Below the pieces are notes generated by a model that had not been told where the DNA came from, did not search any database, and was given only the letters and a program-made list of their open reading frames with translations. From contig NC_018581.1 of NCBI RefSeq assembly GCF_000143885.2, positions 2,232,001 through 2,296,000 of the forward strand: a stretch of 64,000 nt of DNA. The letters run 5' to 3'. Source of the stretch: Gordonia sp. KTR9 (GTDB lineage: Bacteria; Actinomycetota; Actinomycetes; Mycobacteriales; Mycobacteriaceae). A program made the position numbers and the translations under genes. Below, one piece after another: positions 1 through 8,252 of this stretch; the first letter of the stretch is position 1, and each line of letters starts with the position of its first letter.

Positions 1-2
1 TC

Positions 3-374
3 CGGCACATCGACGACGTCCCCGCGCGCAGCGTCGTCGAACTGTCCCGCGAGGGCGCACGGGTCGCCCGTGAAGAGGGCAGTGGGCACGGTCCCGCAAC
101 GGGTCTGCTCGATCAGGACGTCCTGGAGGTGACGTCCGAGGAAGGTGCCCTGCGGGCGGCGGTGAGCATGAGGTCGGTCTTCGCCCTCACCGGTATGGGG
201 TTCATCCGCGACGCGGCCGGACGGGCGGTCACCGAGACCTCCGACACGGGAGCGATCGCCGCCGACGAGCCGGTTCGAATCCGGATGTCCGCGGCGTGGA
301 TTCGGATCGACGCCCGCTTCGGGTCGGTGTACCAACGTCGCCACCGCGATCTCGCGGTGACGGTCCTGAACTAG
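3..374 (+). CDS. C-terminal part of an unidentified protein (5' end outside window)
   Basis: The reading frame is open from the window edge and ends at TAG 372-374, so only about the last 123 residues are visible. The internal ATG at 129 is probably not the true start because the frame upstream keeps high-GC third positions. The fragment has no membrane segment, signal peptide or cysteine motif that I recognise; the end is basic and beta-strand-like. It converges on the alpha-glucosidase gene with a 16-bp gap. I do not recognise the family and assign no function. Confidence 0.6.
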   Translation, partial: RHIDDVPARSVVELSREGARVAREEGSGHGPATGLLDQDVLEVTSEEGALRAAVSMRSVFALTGMGFIRDAAGRAVTETSDTGAIAADEPVRIRMSAAWIRIDARFGSVYQRRHRDLAVTVLN

Positions 375-390
375 CCCGGCAGGTGGGCGG

Positions 391-2196
391 TCACACCAGC
401 CAGGCCGCCGCGTCCGGCGCGAGCAGGCCGTCGACGAGAGGCGAACTGACGAGCAATAATTCGCCGGGCGGGAGGGGTACCGGTACCTCGCCGGCGTTCA
501 GGGCGCAGATCAGCTGCCCCTCGGAACGACGGAACGCCAGGCATCCTTCGGGAGCGCCGTACCACTCGATGTGCTCGCCGGCGAACTCCGGACGGGACAC
601 TCGCAGGTCGATGGCGGCGCGGTAGAGCGACAGCATCGATCCCACGTCCTCGAGCTGGGCTTCGACGGTGAGCGCCTGCCAGGAGGTCGGGATCGGCAAC
701 CAGGTCTCGTTCGACGCGCTGAATCCGAACGGTGGCTCGGTTCCCTCCCAGGGGATCGGCACGCGGCACCCGTCCCGGCCGCGTTCGGTGTGCCCGGAAC
801 GCTCCCACACCGGGTCCTGCAGCGCGTCGTCCGGCAGGTCGTCGACGTTGGGCAGTCCCAGTTCGGACCCGTTGTAGAGGAATATGGTTCCAGGCAAAGC
901 CATTTCGACGACGAGCATCGCGCGTGCGCGCCGTGTTCCGCGTTCGAGGTCGAGTGCGCCGGTATCCGGATCGACCACCGCGTAGCGGGTGACCTCGCGG
1001 GCGACGTCGTGGTTGGAGAGCGTCCACGTGGGTGTGCCCGACACCGACAGCACCGCGTCGATCGAGTTCTCGATCGCCTCGCGGATCGCGCCGGATTCGA
1101 ACGGCGCCTTGGCGAGCCGGAAGTTGAAACCGAGGTGCAGTTCGTCGGGCCGCAGGTACTCGGCGAAACGCTCGTTGTCGCTGACCCAGATCTCCCCGAC
1201 GTTGGCCGCACCGGGGTACTCGTCGAGGACCTTGCGGATCTTGCGGTGGATCTCGTGCACCGCATAGTTGTTGAAACGCGGATCGTCGTCGGAGTTCTGC
1301 AGGAGTTTGGTCGCCGACAGGTCCATGTCGGGCAGGTCGGCGGGTTTGGCCATCCCGTGCGCGACGTCGATGCGGAAACCGTCGACACCCCGATCGAGCC
1401 AGAAGCGCAGTGTCTTCTCCAGATCGGCGAAGACGTCGGGGTTCTCCCAGTTCAGATCCGGCTGTTCCTTCGCGAAGATGTGGAGGTACCACTGGCCGGA
1501 CGAGCCGTCGGCCTCGGTCACACGTGTCCAGGCGGGTCCGCCGAAGATGCTGTGCCAGTTGTTCGGCGGCTCGTCGCCGTTGTCGCCGCGGCCGTCCCGG
1601 AAGATGTACCGCTCCCGTTCGGGACTGCCCGGGGCCGCCTCGAGTGCGGCTCGGAACCACTCGTGCTGGTCGCTCGTGTGGTTGGGGACGAGGTCCATCG
1701 TCACGCGGATGTCGCGCTCGTGGGCCTCGGCGATGAGGTCGTCGAACACATCGAGATCGCCGAAGAGGGGATCGATGTCGCGGGGGTCGGCGACGTCGTA
1801 ACCGTGATCGGCCATGGGGGAGGCCATGATCGGACTCAGCCAGATGGCATCGATTCCGAGGAGTTCGAGGTAACCGAGTTTGTCGATGACCCCGGCGAGG
1901 TCGCCGATCCCGTCGCCGTCGAGATCGGAGAAGGAGCGCGGGTAGATCTGGTAGAACACCGCGGACTTCCACCACGAGGTGTCAGACGGATCCAGCTGCG
2001 GGACAACGGGCGTTGTGACCGGTGCGTCAGCGGCCACGACGGCCGCGTCGGTGACCGACTCATCGGGGGTCGGCTCGTCGAGCGCATCGACATCGGACTC
2101 GATCGCGCCGTCGTCGTACGGCGCGTCCTCGGGCTGGCCCACGTCAGATGACTCGGCGGGGACAACATCTGGTGTCTCGTCGCTCACCGTGGTCAT
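391..2196 (-). CDS. aglA: GH13 alpha-glucosidase (AglA-like)
   Basis: A 601-aa glycoside hydrolase of family GH13, oligo-1,6-glucosidase/alpha-glucosidase type, expected to hydrolyse terminal alpha-glucosidic bonds of malto- or isomalto-oligosaccharides in the cytoplasm. The catalytic core begins near residue 75 (WWKSAVFYQIYPRSF). The conserved region DLVPNHTS is at 168-175, the nucleophile region GFRID gives D277, the acid/base is E335 in VGEIW, and the transition-state Asp is D397 in SNHD. Residues 1-70 form an unusual acidic, proline-containing extension without a signal peptide; a start nearer residue 66 is not excluded, but AGGTAGGG lies just upstream of the chosen ATG. It follows glbO on the same strand after 77 nt, so the two may be co-transcribed. 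M. tuberculosis has the same gene order. Confidence 0.9.
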   Translation of the reverse strand: MTTVSDETPDVVPAESSDVGQPEDAPYDDGAIESDVDALDEPTPDESVTDAAVVAADAPVTTPVVPQLDPSDTSWWKSAVFYQIYPRSFSDLDGDGIGDLAGVIDKLGYLELLGIDAIWLSPIMASPMADHGYDVADPRDIDPLFGDLDVFDDLIAEAHERDIRVTMDLVPNHTSDQHEWFRAALEAAPGSPERERYIFRDGRGDNGDEPPNNWHSIFGGPAWTRVTEADGSSGQWYLHIFAKEQPDLNWENPDVFADLEKTLRFWLDRGVDGFRIDVAHGMAKPADLPDMDLSATKLLQNSDDDPRFNNYAVHEIHRKIRKVLDEYPGAANVGEIWVSDNERFAEYLRPDELHLGFNFRLAKAPFESGAIREAIENSIDAVLSVSGTPTWTLSNHDVAREVTRYAVVDPDTGALDLERGTRRARAMLVVEMALPGTIFLYNGSELGLPNVDDLPDDALQDPVWERSGHTERGRDGCRVPIPWEGTEPPFGFSASNETWLPIPTSWQALTVEAQLEDVGSMLSLYRAAIDLRVSRPEFAGEHIEWYGAPEGCLAFRRSEGQLICALNAGEVPVPLPPGELLLVSSPLVDGLLAPDAAAWLV

Positions 2197-2212
2197 TGTG
2201 CCCTACCTGAGT

Positions 2213-2225
2213 TTTCTCGGAGAAA
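2213..2225. promoter_or_regulatory. 13-bp palindrome ahead of aglA
   Basis: TTTCTC-G-GAGAAA is a perfect dyad 16 nt upstream of the aglA start, in the 77-nt glbO-aglA gap. It could be an operator or a small hairpin in the message; no regulator is identified. Confidence 0.3.
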
Positions 2226-2273
2226 TCCAGGTCAGTCGGCGAGTCGGGCGGCGTGTCGGGAGGGAAACCGCTC

Positions 2274-2711
2274 TCAGATGGGCGAATTCATCATCGATTG
2301 CGCCGCCATCTCCATGTAGTCGATCAACGCTCGGCGGTGCGGGGCGTCGAGGGTCTCCTCGTCGATGGAGGCGATCGCGGTGTGCATGCAGCGCAGCCAC
2401 GCGTCCCGTTCGATCGGCCCGACGCGGAACGGATTGTGGCGCATGCGGAGCCGGGGGTGGCCCCGCTCGTCGGAGTAGGTCCGCGGACCGCCCCAGTACT
2501 GCTCGAGGAACATCCGCATCCGGCGTTCGGCGGGGGCGAGGTCTTCCTCGGGATACAGCGGGCGCAACACCTCGTCGCGCGCCACCTCGGTGTAGAACAC
2601 AGCGGTGAGGCGCCGGAACGTCTCGGCGCCGCCGACCTCGTCGTAGAAGGTCCGCGCGGGGGTTTCCGGCGCCGGTGGGGTCGGAGGGGATGTGTTGGGT
2701 TCGCCAGTCAC
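2274..2711 (-). CDS. glbO: Group II truncated hemoglobin (trHbO)
   Basis: A 145-aa truncated globin closely resembling mycobacterial GlbO, which binds haem and handles O2, NO or peroxide and is reported to associate with membranes and respiration. Relative to M. tuberculosis GlbO it has about 17 extra N-terminal residues rich in Pro and Thr. The key residues are conserved: proximal His H92 (RMRHNPF), Tyr B10 as Y40, Tyr CD1 as Y53 and Trp G8 as W105, with the family motif FLEQYWGGP at 68-76. The start is GTG 2711. A GACAAT -10-like hexamer (2719-2724, minus strand) lies 7 nt upstream and no Shine-Dalgarno sequence is visible, so the mRNA is probably leaderless. It leads the glbO-aglA pair and is divergent from the HNH gene. 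Confidence 0.93.
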   Translation of the reverse strand: MTGEPNTSPPTPPAPETPARTFYDEVGGAETFRRLTAVFYTEVARDEVLRPLYPEEDLAPAERRMRMFLEQYWGGPRTYSDERGHPRLRMRHNPFRVGPIERDAWLRCMHTAIASIDEETLDAPHRRALIDYMEMAAQSMMNSPI

Positions 2712-2854
2712 CTACGCCATTGTCCTCACCCCGGCCGCACCTCTCAACGTCGCGCCGGTTCCAGGGCTCTGAGCTGGCCCGACACCGCGAAACGGTTCCC
2801 ACGGAGACCGCCGCCGTGATGGACTTGTGCTCGTCGGAGTGGTGGGAGGCGAAA

Positions 2855-3487
2855 ATGACGCACAGATCACACGCGAGGGCGACACACGGCAGGGCGAGGT
2901 CGCGGGCAACGGGCGGTGCGACACCGATGCGGGACGTCGACGCCGAGGAGAACGCGACCGGCACCCGCACCTGGACACGTCGTCGGGTGCTGCTCCTCAA
3001 TGCCACCTACGAACCGCTGACGGCCGTCACGGTCCGGCGTGCCGTCGTTCTCGTGCTGCGCGGTCGCGCGGACCTCGTGCACGCCGACGAACACGGCGGT
3101 GCGATGCACTCGGTGGGTACCGCGGTCCCGATCCCGACCGTGGTCCGGCTCCGGAAATACGTCCACGTGCCCTACCGGGCGACGGTCCCGATGACCCGGG
3201 ACGCACTGATGCGTCGGGACCGGGCGCGGTGCGGCTACTGCGGTGCACGGGCGACGACGATCGACCACGTGGTCCCGCGGAGCCGGGGCGGAACGCATAC
3301 ATGGGAGAACTGCGTCGCGTGCTGTGCGTCGTGCAATCACCGCAAGGCGGACCGACTCCTCGGGGAGCTCGGGTGGGCGCTGCGTACGGTTCCGGTCGCG
3401 CCGAAGGGCAGGCACTGGCGGTTGCTCGCGACGATCAAGGACATCGATCCGGCCTGGCTCCAGTACATCGACTCCGGCGCTGCGTGA
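2855..3487 (+). CDS. HNH endonuclease family protein
   Basis: A 210-aa HNH protein matching the gene found beside glbO in mycobacteria (Rv2469c type). Zinc-binding pairs C126/C129 (CGYC) and C157/C160 (CASC) frame the beta-beta-alpha-metal fold, with DHVVPRSRGG at 137-146 (H138), N152 and H162 as expected HNH residues. The N-terminal half (RRVLLLNATYEPL) is typical of the actinobacterial subfamily, whose role is unknown. I chose ATG 2855 because GGGAGG ends 5 nt upstream; ATG 2927 is an in-frame alternative giving 186 aa. A longer frame back to 2675 would run into the glbO start and is unlikely. No nearby methylase or partner suggests restriction; it looks like a conserved chromosomal gene. 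Confidence 0.8.
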   Translation: MTHRSHARATHGRARSRATGGATPMRDVDAEENATGTRTWTRRRVLLLNATYEPLTAVTVRRAVVLVLRGRADLVHADEHGGAMHSVGTAVPIPTVVRLRKYVHVPYRATVPMTRDALMRRDRARCGYCGARATTIDHVVPRSRGGTHTWENCVACCASCNHRKADRLLGELGWALRTVPVAPKGRHWRLLATIKDIDPAWLQYIDSGAA

Positions 3488-3570
3488 GGCGTCGTGGAGG
3501 CCTTGCAGGGGCGCCCCGGGCGTCTACGACGCGCTGTAGGCCCCGGTGCGCCGGGCGGTGTTCGGTGGGT

Positions 3571-3576
3571 TAGATT
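3571..3576 (+). promoter_or_regulatory. -10 element TAGATT for the ctaJ transcript
   Basis: TAGATT fits the actinobacterial TANNNT -10 pattern. Its end is 8 nt before an ATG at 3585, so transcription should begin at or next to that codon and a leaderless 16-codon ORF would be translated first. No good -35 hexamer is visible. Confidence 0.5.
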
Positions 3577-3584
3577 GATCAACG

Positions 3585-3635
3585 ATGACCTGCGCCGACA
3601 ACCGGGCGGGTCCGGCGCGACCATCGAAAGGGTGA
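3585..3635 (+). CDS. Putative leaderless 16-aa upstream ORF
   Basis: ATG 3585 opens a 16-codon frame (MTCADNRAGPARPSKG) with TGA at 3633-3635, one nucleotide before the ctaJ ATG at 3637. The TAGATT element just upstream suggests a leaderless start. The stop-C-start arrangement suggests that ribosomes finishing this ORF reinitiate on ctaJ. It has a single Cys at codon 3 and no homologue that I know. It is too short to prove coding from composition alone. Confidence 0.4.
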   Translation: MTCADNRAGPARPSKG

Positions 3636-3636
3636 C

Positions 3637-3891
3637 ATGGACGTCGACAGCCTGATCGTCCCCATCGGAGTGCCAGTCACGATCGTGACGGTGCTCTTCG
3701 TGCTGCTCTGTGTTGTCGCGATGGTGTTCTCCTCCGGGGTCAAGTACCCGAAGGTCAAGGAGTACACCCTCGACCAGCAGTGGGAGCATGCACCGCTTCT
3801 CTTCAGTGCCACCGACATCGAACCGATGGCACTTCCGCGGCACGCGGAACCAAGCGACGTTGACGGGAGTTCGGCCAGTGGCAAGTGGTGA
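3637..3891 (+). CDS. ctaJ: Probable aa3-type cytochrome oxidase subunit CtaJ
   Basis: An 84-aa membrane protein with one transmembrane helix at about residues 8-32 (rich in Val, Ile, Leu) and a hydrophilic, Trp-containing tail ending in SGKW. Size, topology and the W-ending tail resemble the small CtaJ subunits found in mycobacterial III2-IV2 respiratory supercomplexes, and from memory of the M. smegmatis structures CtaJ is encoded immediately upstream of a DUF5130 protein, as here. The ATG at 3637 follows AAAGGG closely and overlaps no other gene except the downstream one, whose GTG start lies inside the ctaJ tail (14-nt overlap). Assignment rests on architecture and context; no sequence search was run. 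Confidence 0.6.
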   Translation: MDVDSLIVPIGVPVTIVTVLFVLLCVVAMVFSSGVKYPKVKEYTLDQQWEHAPLLFSATDIEPMALPRHAEPSDVDGSSASGKW

Positions 3892-4372
3892 GGTTACGCA
3901 CGCGAATGTGAGCGCCGAGGTCGCGGCCCGTTCGGCCGCCGAGCTGCCGGTGGGCGCGGTGTTCACCAACAGCGGCCGCATCTCCGCGGCTCGCTACCCC
4001 GGTGACTCGCCGACGACGCCGCCCTTCAGCAAGCGGGACCTGATCGCGCTCGACGACACGCTCAAGGCCGCCAGCGAGAAGGCCCTCGTCCGTTTCTCGG
4101 TGTACATCGGTGACCTCGACGGCGACGTGGAGGCCAGTGCCCGCGAGATCCTCGCGAAGTCGCCCGAGCCCGCGTACGGCACGCTGATCGCCGTGTCGCC
4201 GAACTCGCGCGACGTGGTCATCGTCTCCGGCAGTTCGGTCTCCACCCGCGTGAACGATCGTGTGGCGGCGCTCGGCGTCACCGCCGCGGTCACCGGTTTT
4301 CGTCAGGGCAACCTGATCGACGGGCTGATCGCCTCGCTGCGGGTGATGGCCACCGCGGCCGCCGCCGGCTGA
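3878..4372 (+). CDS. DUF5130 (TPM-like fold) protein, possible supercomplex factor
   Basis: A 164-aa protein starting at GTG 3878 inside ctaJ, with GGGAG about 10 nt upstream; this agrees with the 167-aa Rv2468c homologue. The longer frame back to 3710 only exists because it shadows ctaJ. The core PPFSKRDLIALDDTL and the later FSVYIGDLDG are typical of DUF5130, which has a TPM-phosphatase-like fold. There is no signal peptide or TM helix. The M. smegmatis equivalent was, as I recall, found attached to the III2-IV2 supercomplex (PRSAF1). Translational overlap with ctaJ supports joint action in respiration. A strong hairpin follows the stop. Confidence 0.7.
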   Translation: MASGEVTHANVSAEVAARSAAELPVGAVFTNSGRISAARYPGDSPTTPPFSKRDLIALDDTLKAASEKALVRFSVYIGDLDGDVEASAREILAKSPEPAYGTLIAVSPNSRDVVIVSGSSVSTRVNDRVAALGVTAAVTGFRQGNLIDGLIASLRVMATAAAAG

Positions 4373-4392
4373 CCCGCCCTTCTGCACAGACC

Positions 4393-4428
4393 ACGAGGCC
4401 GCCCCACCTTCCGGTGGGGCGGCCTCGT
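4393..4428. terminator. Bidirectional hairpin terminator
   Basis: A perfect 16-bp stem (arms 4393-4408 and 4413-4428, loop TTCC) sits between the convergent DUF5130 and dicarboxylate transporter genes. It has no U-tract, as is common in actinobacteria. Confidence 0.8.
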
Positions 4429-4447
4429 CGTTGCCGTGGTGTCCGCG

Positions 4448-5884
4448 TCAGTGGGTGAGGACCTTCTCGTGTGCACCGCGCGCGGTGGTGGCGTCCGACT
4501 CGAGTTCGTCGTCGACCATGTTGGTCTCGTCGAACGGGTCCCGGCCCGACAGCACATCGTCGACGCGCTCCTTGTCGACGGTGCTGGTCCACGAACCGAC
4601 GAGCAGGGTCGCGACCGCGTTTCCGGAGAAGTTGGTGACCGCGCGGGCCTCCGACATGAACCGGTCGATACCGACGATGAGGCCGACGCCGTCGAGCATC
4701 TCGGGGCGGTGGGCCTGCAGTCCACCGGCGAGGGTGGCCAGTCCCGCACCGCTGACGCCGGCGGCACCCTTGGACGCGATGATCATGAAGACGAGCAGGC
4801 CGATCTGCTCACCGATCGACAGCGGGTCGCCCATCGCATCGGCGATGAAGATCGACGCCATGGTGAGGTAGATGGCGGTGCCGTCGAGGTTGAACGAGTA
4901 CCCGGTCGGCACCACGACGCCGACCGTGGTCTTCTCCACGCCGAGGTGTTCCATCTTCGCGATCAGGCGGGGCAGCGCGGACTCCGACGACGAGGTCGCG
5001 AAGATGAGCAGGTACTCGCGGGCGAGGTACCGGACGAGCTTGAAGATCGAGACACCCGACACCGTCCGCAGCAGCACGCCGAGCACGCCGAACACGAACA
5101 CCAGGCAGGTGAGGTAGAAGGCGAGCATCAACGTCAGCAGCTGCTGGACTGCCGCCCAGCCGGTCTGGCCCACGACGCTGGCGATGGCGCCGAACGCACC
5201 GATCGGGGCCACCCAGAGCACCATCGTCAGCACCTTGAAGACGAGCTTCTGGAAGTAGGAGACCGCGGTCAGGATCGGTTCGCCGGTCCGGCCCATGCTC
5301 TGGATGGCGAACCCGACGAGCAGTGCGACGAAGAGGGCCTGCAGCACGCTGCCCTCGGTCAGCGCGGACAGCATCGAGTCCGGGATGATGCCCTGGATGA
5401 AGTCGAGCGTTCCGCCGGACTCGTGTGACTCGTCGGCCAGCTCCTGCCCCTTGCCCGACACCGAATCGATGTTCAGGCCGTCGCCCGGCTGGATGATGTT
5501 GCCGACGACCAGGCCGATGGCCAGTGCGACTGTCGACATCGCCAGGAAGTAGACGAAGGCGAGGCCGCCGACCTTGCCGACCGTCGCCGCCTTGCGGACC
5601 GATCCGATGCCCAGGACGATCGTGCAGAAGATGACCGGCGCGATCATCATCTTGATGAGGCTGACGAACATGGTGCCGAGCACGCCGAGGTCCTTGCCGA
5701 CGCCGGGCGCGACGAGACCGACCACCACACCCGCGACCACCGCGATGATGACGCCGATGTAGAGCCAGTGGGTACGGTCCCGTTTACCGCGCGGGGGCGC
5801 GCCGGCCGTATCGTCAGGCGTGGTCGCGATCGGATCGGAACCTTCTCCGGCCGGTGAGCCGCCGGACCTGCCTCGAATGTTCAT
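4448..5884 (-). CDS. dctA: DAACS-family dicarboxylate:cation symporter
   Basis: A 478-aa multispanning permease of the dicarboxylate/amino acid:cation symporter family (DctA/GltP), expected to import succinate, fumarate or malate with H+ or Na+. Family motifs include FVSLIKMMIAPVIFCTIVLGI after TM2 region (given here only in part: SLIKMMIAPVIF), the serine-rich re-entrant loop FATSSSESALPRL and the later GYSFNLDGTAIY. I use ATG 5884, 8 nt after GAGGAGAG; the open frame runs further to 6373 but that stretch overlaps the divergent kinase and looks non-coding. The soluble N-terminus of about 40 residues is Gly/Pro/Asp-rich. The divergent CitA/DcuS-type sensor and response regulator suggest substrate-induced expression. 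Confidence 0.9.
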   Translation of the reverse strand: MNIRGRSGGSPAGEGSDPIATTPDDTAGAPPRGKRDRTHWLYIGVIIAVVAGVVVGLVAPGVGKDLGVLGTMFVSLIKMMIAPVIFCTIVLGIGSVRKAATVGKVGGLAFVYFLAMSTVALAIGLVVGNIIQPGDGLNIDSVSGKGQELADESHESGGTLDFIQGIIPDSMLSALTEGSVLQALFVALLVGFAIQSMGRTGEPILTAVSYFQKLVFKVLTMVLWVAPIGAFGAIASVVGQTGWAAVQQLLTLMLAFYLTCLVFVFGVLGVLLRTVSGVSIFKLVRYLAREYLLIFATSSSESALPRLIAKMEHLGVEKTTVGVVVPTGYSFNLDGTAIYLTMASIFIADAMGDPLSIGEQIGLLVFMIIASKGAAGVSGAGLATLAGGLQAHRPEMLDGVGLIVGIDRFMSEARAVTNFSGNAVATLLVGSWTSTVDKERVDDVLSGRDPFDETNMVDDELESDATTARGAHEKVLTH

Positions 5885-5942
5885 CGGTGATTCTCTCCTC
5901 ATACACCTCGGACAACAGTGATTAGGATTGTGGCCCGACGGG

Positions 5943-5956
5943 GTGACGCGGGTCAC
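5943..5956. promoter_or_regulatory. GTGAC-N4-GTCAC dyad between dctA and the sensor kinase
   Basis: GTGAC (5943-5947) and GTCAC (5952-5956) form a short palindrome in the 115-bp divergent region. It is a possible binding site for the adjacent response regulator; short dyads arise by chance, so support is weak. Confidence 0.25.
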
Positions 5957-5999
5957 GATTGTGTTCATTACGTTCAGACAGGGAACGAGGTCGGCAGGG

Positions 6000-7559
6000 A
6001 TGCGGTGGTACCCGCGAACGCTCGCCGGACAGGTCGCGGCCCTCGCGCTGTCGGTCTTCGCGGCGGTGGTCGTCGCCGAGAGCGTTCTGGCGGCCGTCGA
6101 TGCCCGCATCGACGCAGACCGAGCGGCGCGGGCCGAGGTGACCGCCGTGGCGGTCAGCCTCGCGGAGTCACCGTCGACCGTCGCGGCGCTGACGTCCCCG
6201 GACCCGAGTGCGGTGCTCCAGCCGGTGACCGAACGCGTCCGCGCGGCGACCGGGATCGCCTTCATCACCGTGCTCGCGCCGGACCGGACCCGCTTCACCC
6301 ACACCGACCCCACGCGGATCGGCGAGCCGTATCTCGGGAGCATCGACGCGGCGCTGCGAGGGCAGACGATCACCGAGAACTACACCGGCACCCTCGGACC
6401 GTCCATCCGCACGATCGTCCCCGTCCGCACGCCGGACGGACGCGTCGTGGGGATGGTCGCGGCGGGGATCACGCAACGCACGCTGACATCGGCGTGGCGT
6501 GGCCAGCTGCCACTGATCGCCCTCGCAGCGTTCGCGGCCCTGCTCACGGCGGTCGGCGGCGTGTGGTGGATTCGGCGACGGTTGCTACGGCAGACCGGTG
6601 GCCTCGCGCCCGAGGAGCTGAGACTGATGTACGACCATCACGACGCCGTGCTGCGGTCCGTGCGGGAGGGGCTGGTGGTGGTGGAGGACGGGCGACCTGC
6701 CCTCGTCAACTCCGAAGCGCAACGCCTGCTCGGCATCGAAGCCGACGCGTCGCCCGACGAACTGCCGGCCTTCCTCACCGACGGCGACGAGGAGACAGAC
6801 GTGACGTATGCCGACCGCGGCCGGGTACTGCTCGTGAGCCGTTCCCCGGTGTCCGGCCGACGGCGGTCGTCGGTGGTGACCATCTGGGACCGCACCGAGC
6901 TCGCGGAGGCGATGGGCGAACTCGACTCGATGACGCGGTTCGCCGAGGCACTTCGGTCCCAGGTGCACGAGGCCGCCAACCGATTGCACACGATCGTCGC
7001 GCTCGTCGAGATGGGACGGCCCGACGAGGCGGTCCGCCTGGCGACCACCGAGTTCGAGTTGTCCCAACAGCTCATCGACCGGATGACCCAGGCGGTGGCC
7101 GAGCCCGCGCTGGTCGCCCTGCTGCTCGGCAAGACGGCGCAGGCGGCCGAACGCGGCATCCCGCTGTCGTTGACCGAGGAGTCACAGGTCAGCGACGCCG
7201 GCACCGGCATCCTCACTCCCGGCGAGATGATCACGGTGGTGGGCAACCTGATCGACAACGCACTGGACGCCTGCGACCCGGCCGACCCATGGGTCGAGGT
7301 GACCGTCGTCGGGGACGACCGCGTGCTCGACATCATCGTCGCCGACAGCGGAACCGGCATGGACGCCGAACTGTTCGCGCGGGCGACCGCCCGGGGCTAC
7401 TCGACGAAGTCGGGTGGCGACGCCGCCGGCCGCGGGCTCGGGCTCGCCCTCGTCGCCCAGGTCGTCGCCCGTCGACACGGCACGATGACCGCCGAGAACA
7501 CCTACGGCTCGGTCATCTCGGTGCGCGTGCGCGCCGACGAGCGGGCGGGCACACCGTGA
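6000..7559 (+). CDS. CitA/DcuS-family sensor histidine kinase (C4-dicarboxylate/citrate type)
   Basis: A 519-aa membrane sensor kinase. TM1 is about 10-32, an extracellular PDC-type sensing domain 33-167 follows (with the ligand-loop motif FTHTDPTRIGEPY at 99-111), TM2 is about 169-191, then a PAS domain near 208-300. The phospho-acceptor box QVHEAANRLH (H323) is the DcuS/CitA type, and the C-terminal ATPase carries N-box GNLIDNALDA, G1 DSGTGM and G2 GRGLGLAL. ATG 6000 follows a GCAGGG sequence; the longer frame from 5928 would put a soluble tail before TM1. It overlaps the response regulator by 4 nt (GTGA) and is divergent from dctA, so it probably senses extracellular dicarboxylates and controls that transporter. 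Confidence 0.9.
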   Translation: MRWYPRTLAGQVAALALSVFAAVVVAESVLAAVDARIDADRAARAEVTAVAVSLAESPSTVAALTSPDPSAVLQPVTERVRAATGIAFITVLAPDRTRFTHTDPTRIGEPYLGSIDAALRGQTITENYTGTLGPSIRTIVPVRTPDGRVVGMVAAGITQRTLTSAWRGQLPLIALAAFAALLTAVGGVWWIRRRLLRQTGGLAPEELRLMYDHHDAVLRSVREGLVVVEDGRPALVNSEAQRLLGIEADASPDELPAFLTDGDEETDVTYADRGRVLLVSRSPVSGRRRSSVVTIWDRTELAEAMGELDSMTRFAEALRSQVHEAANRLHTIVALVEMGRPDEAVRLATTEFELSQQLIDRMTQAVAEPALVALLLGKTAQAAERGIPLSLTEESQVSDAGTGILTPGEMITVVGNLIDNALDACDPADPWVEVTVVGDDRVLDIIVADSGTGMDAELFARATARGYSTKSGGDAAGRGLGLALVAQVVARRHGTMTAENTYGSVISVRVRADERAGTP

Positions 7560-8236
7560 TCCGCGTCCTGATCGTCGAGGACGAACCGGTGATCGCCGAG
7601 GCGCACCGGGACTACCTCGCCCGTCTGGGGGGATTCGAGGTCGTGGGCGCCGTGTCCACGGCGCAGGAGGCGCTGCGGATGGCCGGCGCCGGGCCCGTCG
7701 ACCTGGTCCTGCTCGACCTGGGCCTACCGGACGCCCGCGGGGTGGACCTCGCCTCCGCGCTGTCGGGTGTACGCCCGGCGCCCGATGTCATCGCGATCAC
7801 CGCACAGCGCGACCTCGCGACCGTCCGGAGCGCCATGTCGCGCGGAGTGCTGCTCTACCTGCTGAAACCGTTCACCTTCGCGGCGTTCCGAGAGAAGATC
7901 GAGCAGTACCTGCGATACCGCGAGGCCCTCACCGGTGACGCCGACGCGGTCAGCCAGCGCGACGTCGACCGTGCGCTCGCCGAATTGCGCACGAGCGACA
8001 CCCGCCGGTCGGCGAAGAAGGGTGCCGCGCCGCAGACCGAGGACGCGGTGAGCCGGGCGGTCCGCGACAGCCCCGACGGACTCACCGCCTCCGAGGTCGC
8101 CCGCGCCCTCGGATCGTCGCGGGTCACCGCATGGCGCTACCTGGAGCGGCTCGCCGACGACCACGTCCTCGACCGCGACACCGAATACGGCTCGGCGGGC
8201 CGCCCGCAGGTGCGATACCGGTGGCGACGACGCTGA
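7556..8236 (+). CDS. CitB/DcuR-type response regulator
   Basis: A 226-aa regulator translated from GTG 7556, overlapping the kinase stop in GTGA, so the two are coupled. The receiver domain spans about 1-120: acidic pocket E8/D9, phospho-acceptor D54 in LLDLGLPD, Thr in AITAQ and the switch Lys in LLKPF. A linker follows, then a C-terminal helix-turn-helix (about 150-226) with TASEVARALGSSRVTAWRYL, a winged-helix type seen in DcuR/CitB regulators. It is expected to bind the dctA promoter when phosphorylated. The frame is open much further upstream (to 5918), but that part shadows the kinase. Confidence 0.9.
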   Translation: MIRVLIVEDEPVIAEAHRDYLARLGGFEVVGAVSTAQEALRMAGAGPVDLVLLDLGLPDARGVDLASALSGVRPAPDVIAITAQRDLATVRSAMSRGVLLYLLKPFTFAAFREKIEQYLRYREALTGDADAVSQRDVDRALAELRTSDTRRSAKKGAAPQTEDAVSRAVRDSPDGLTASEVARALGSSRVTAWRYLERLADDHVLDRDTEYGSAGRPQVRYRWRRR

Positions 8237-8252
8237 CCGCACGTCTGCCGGC

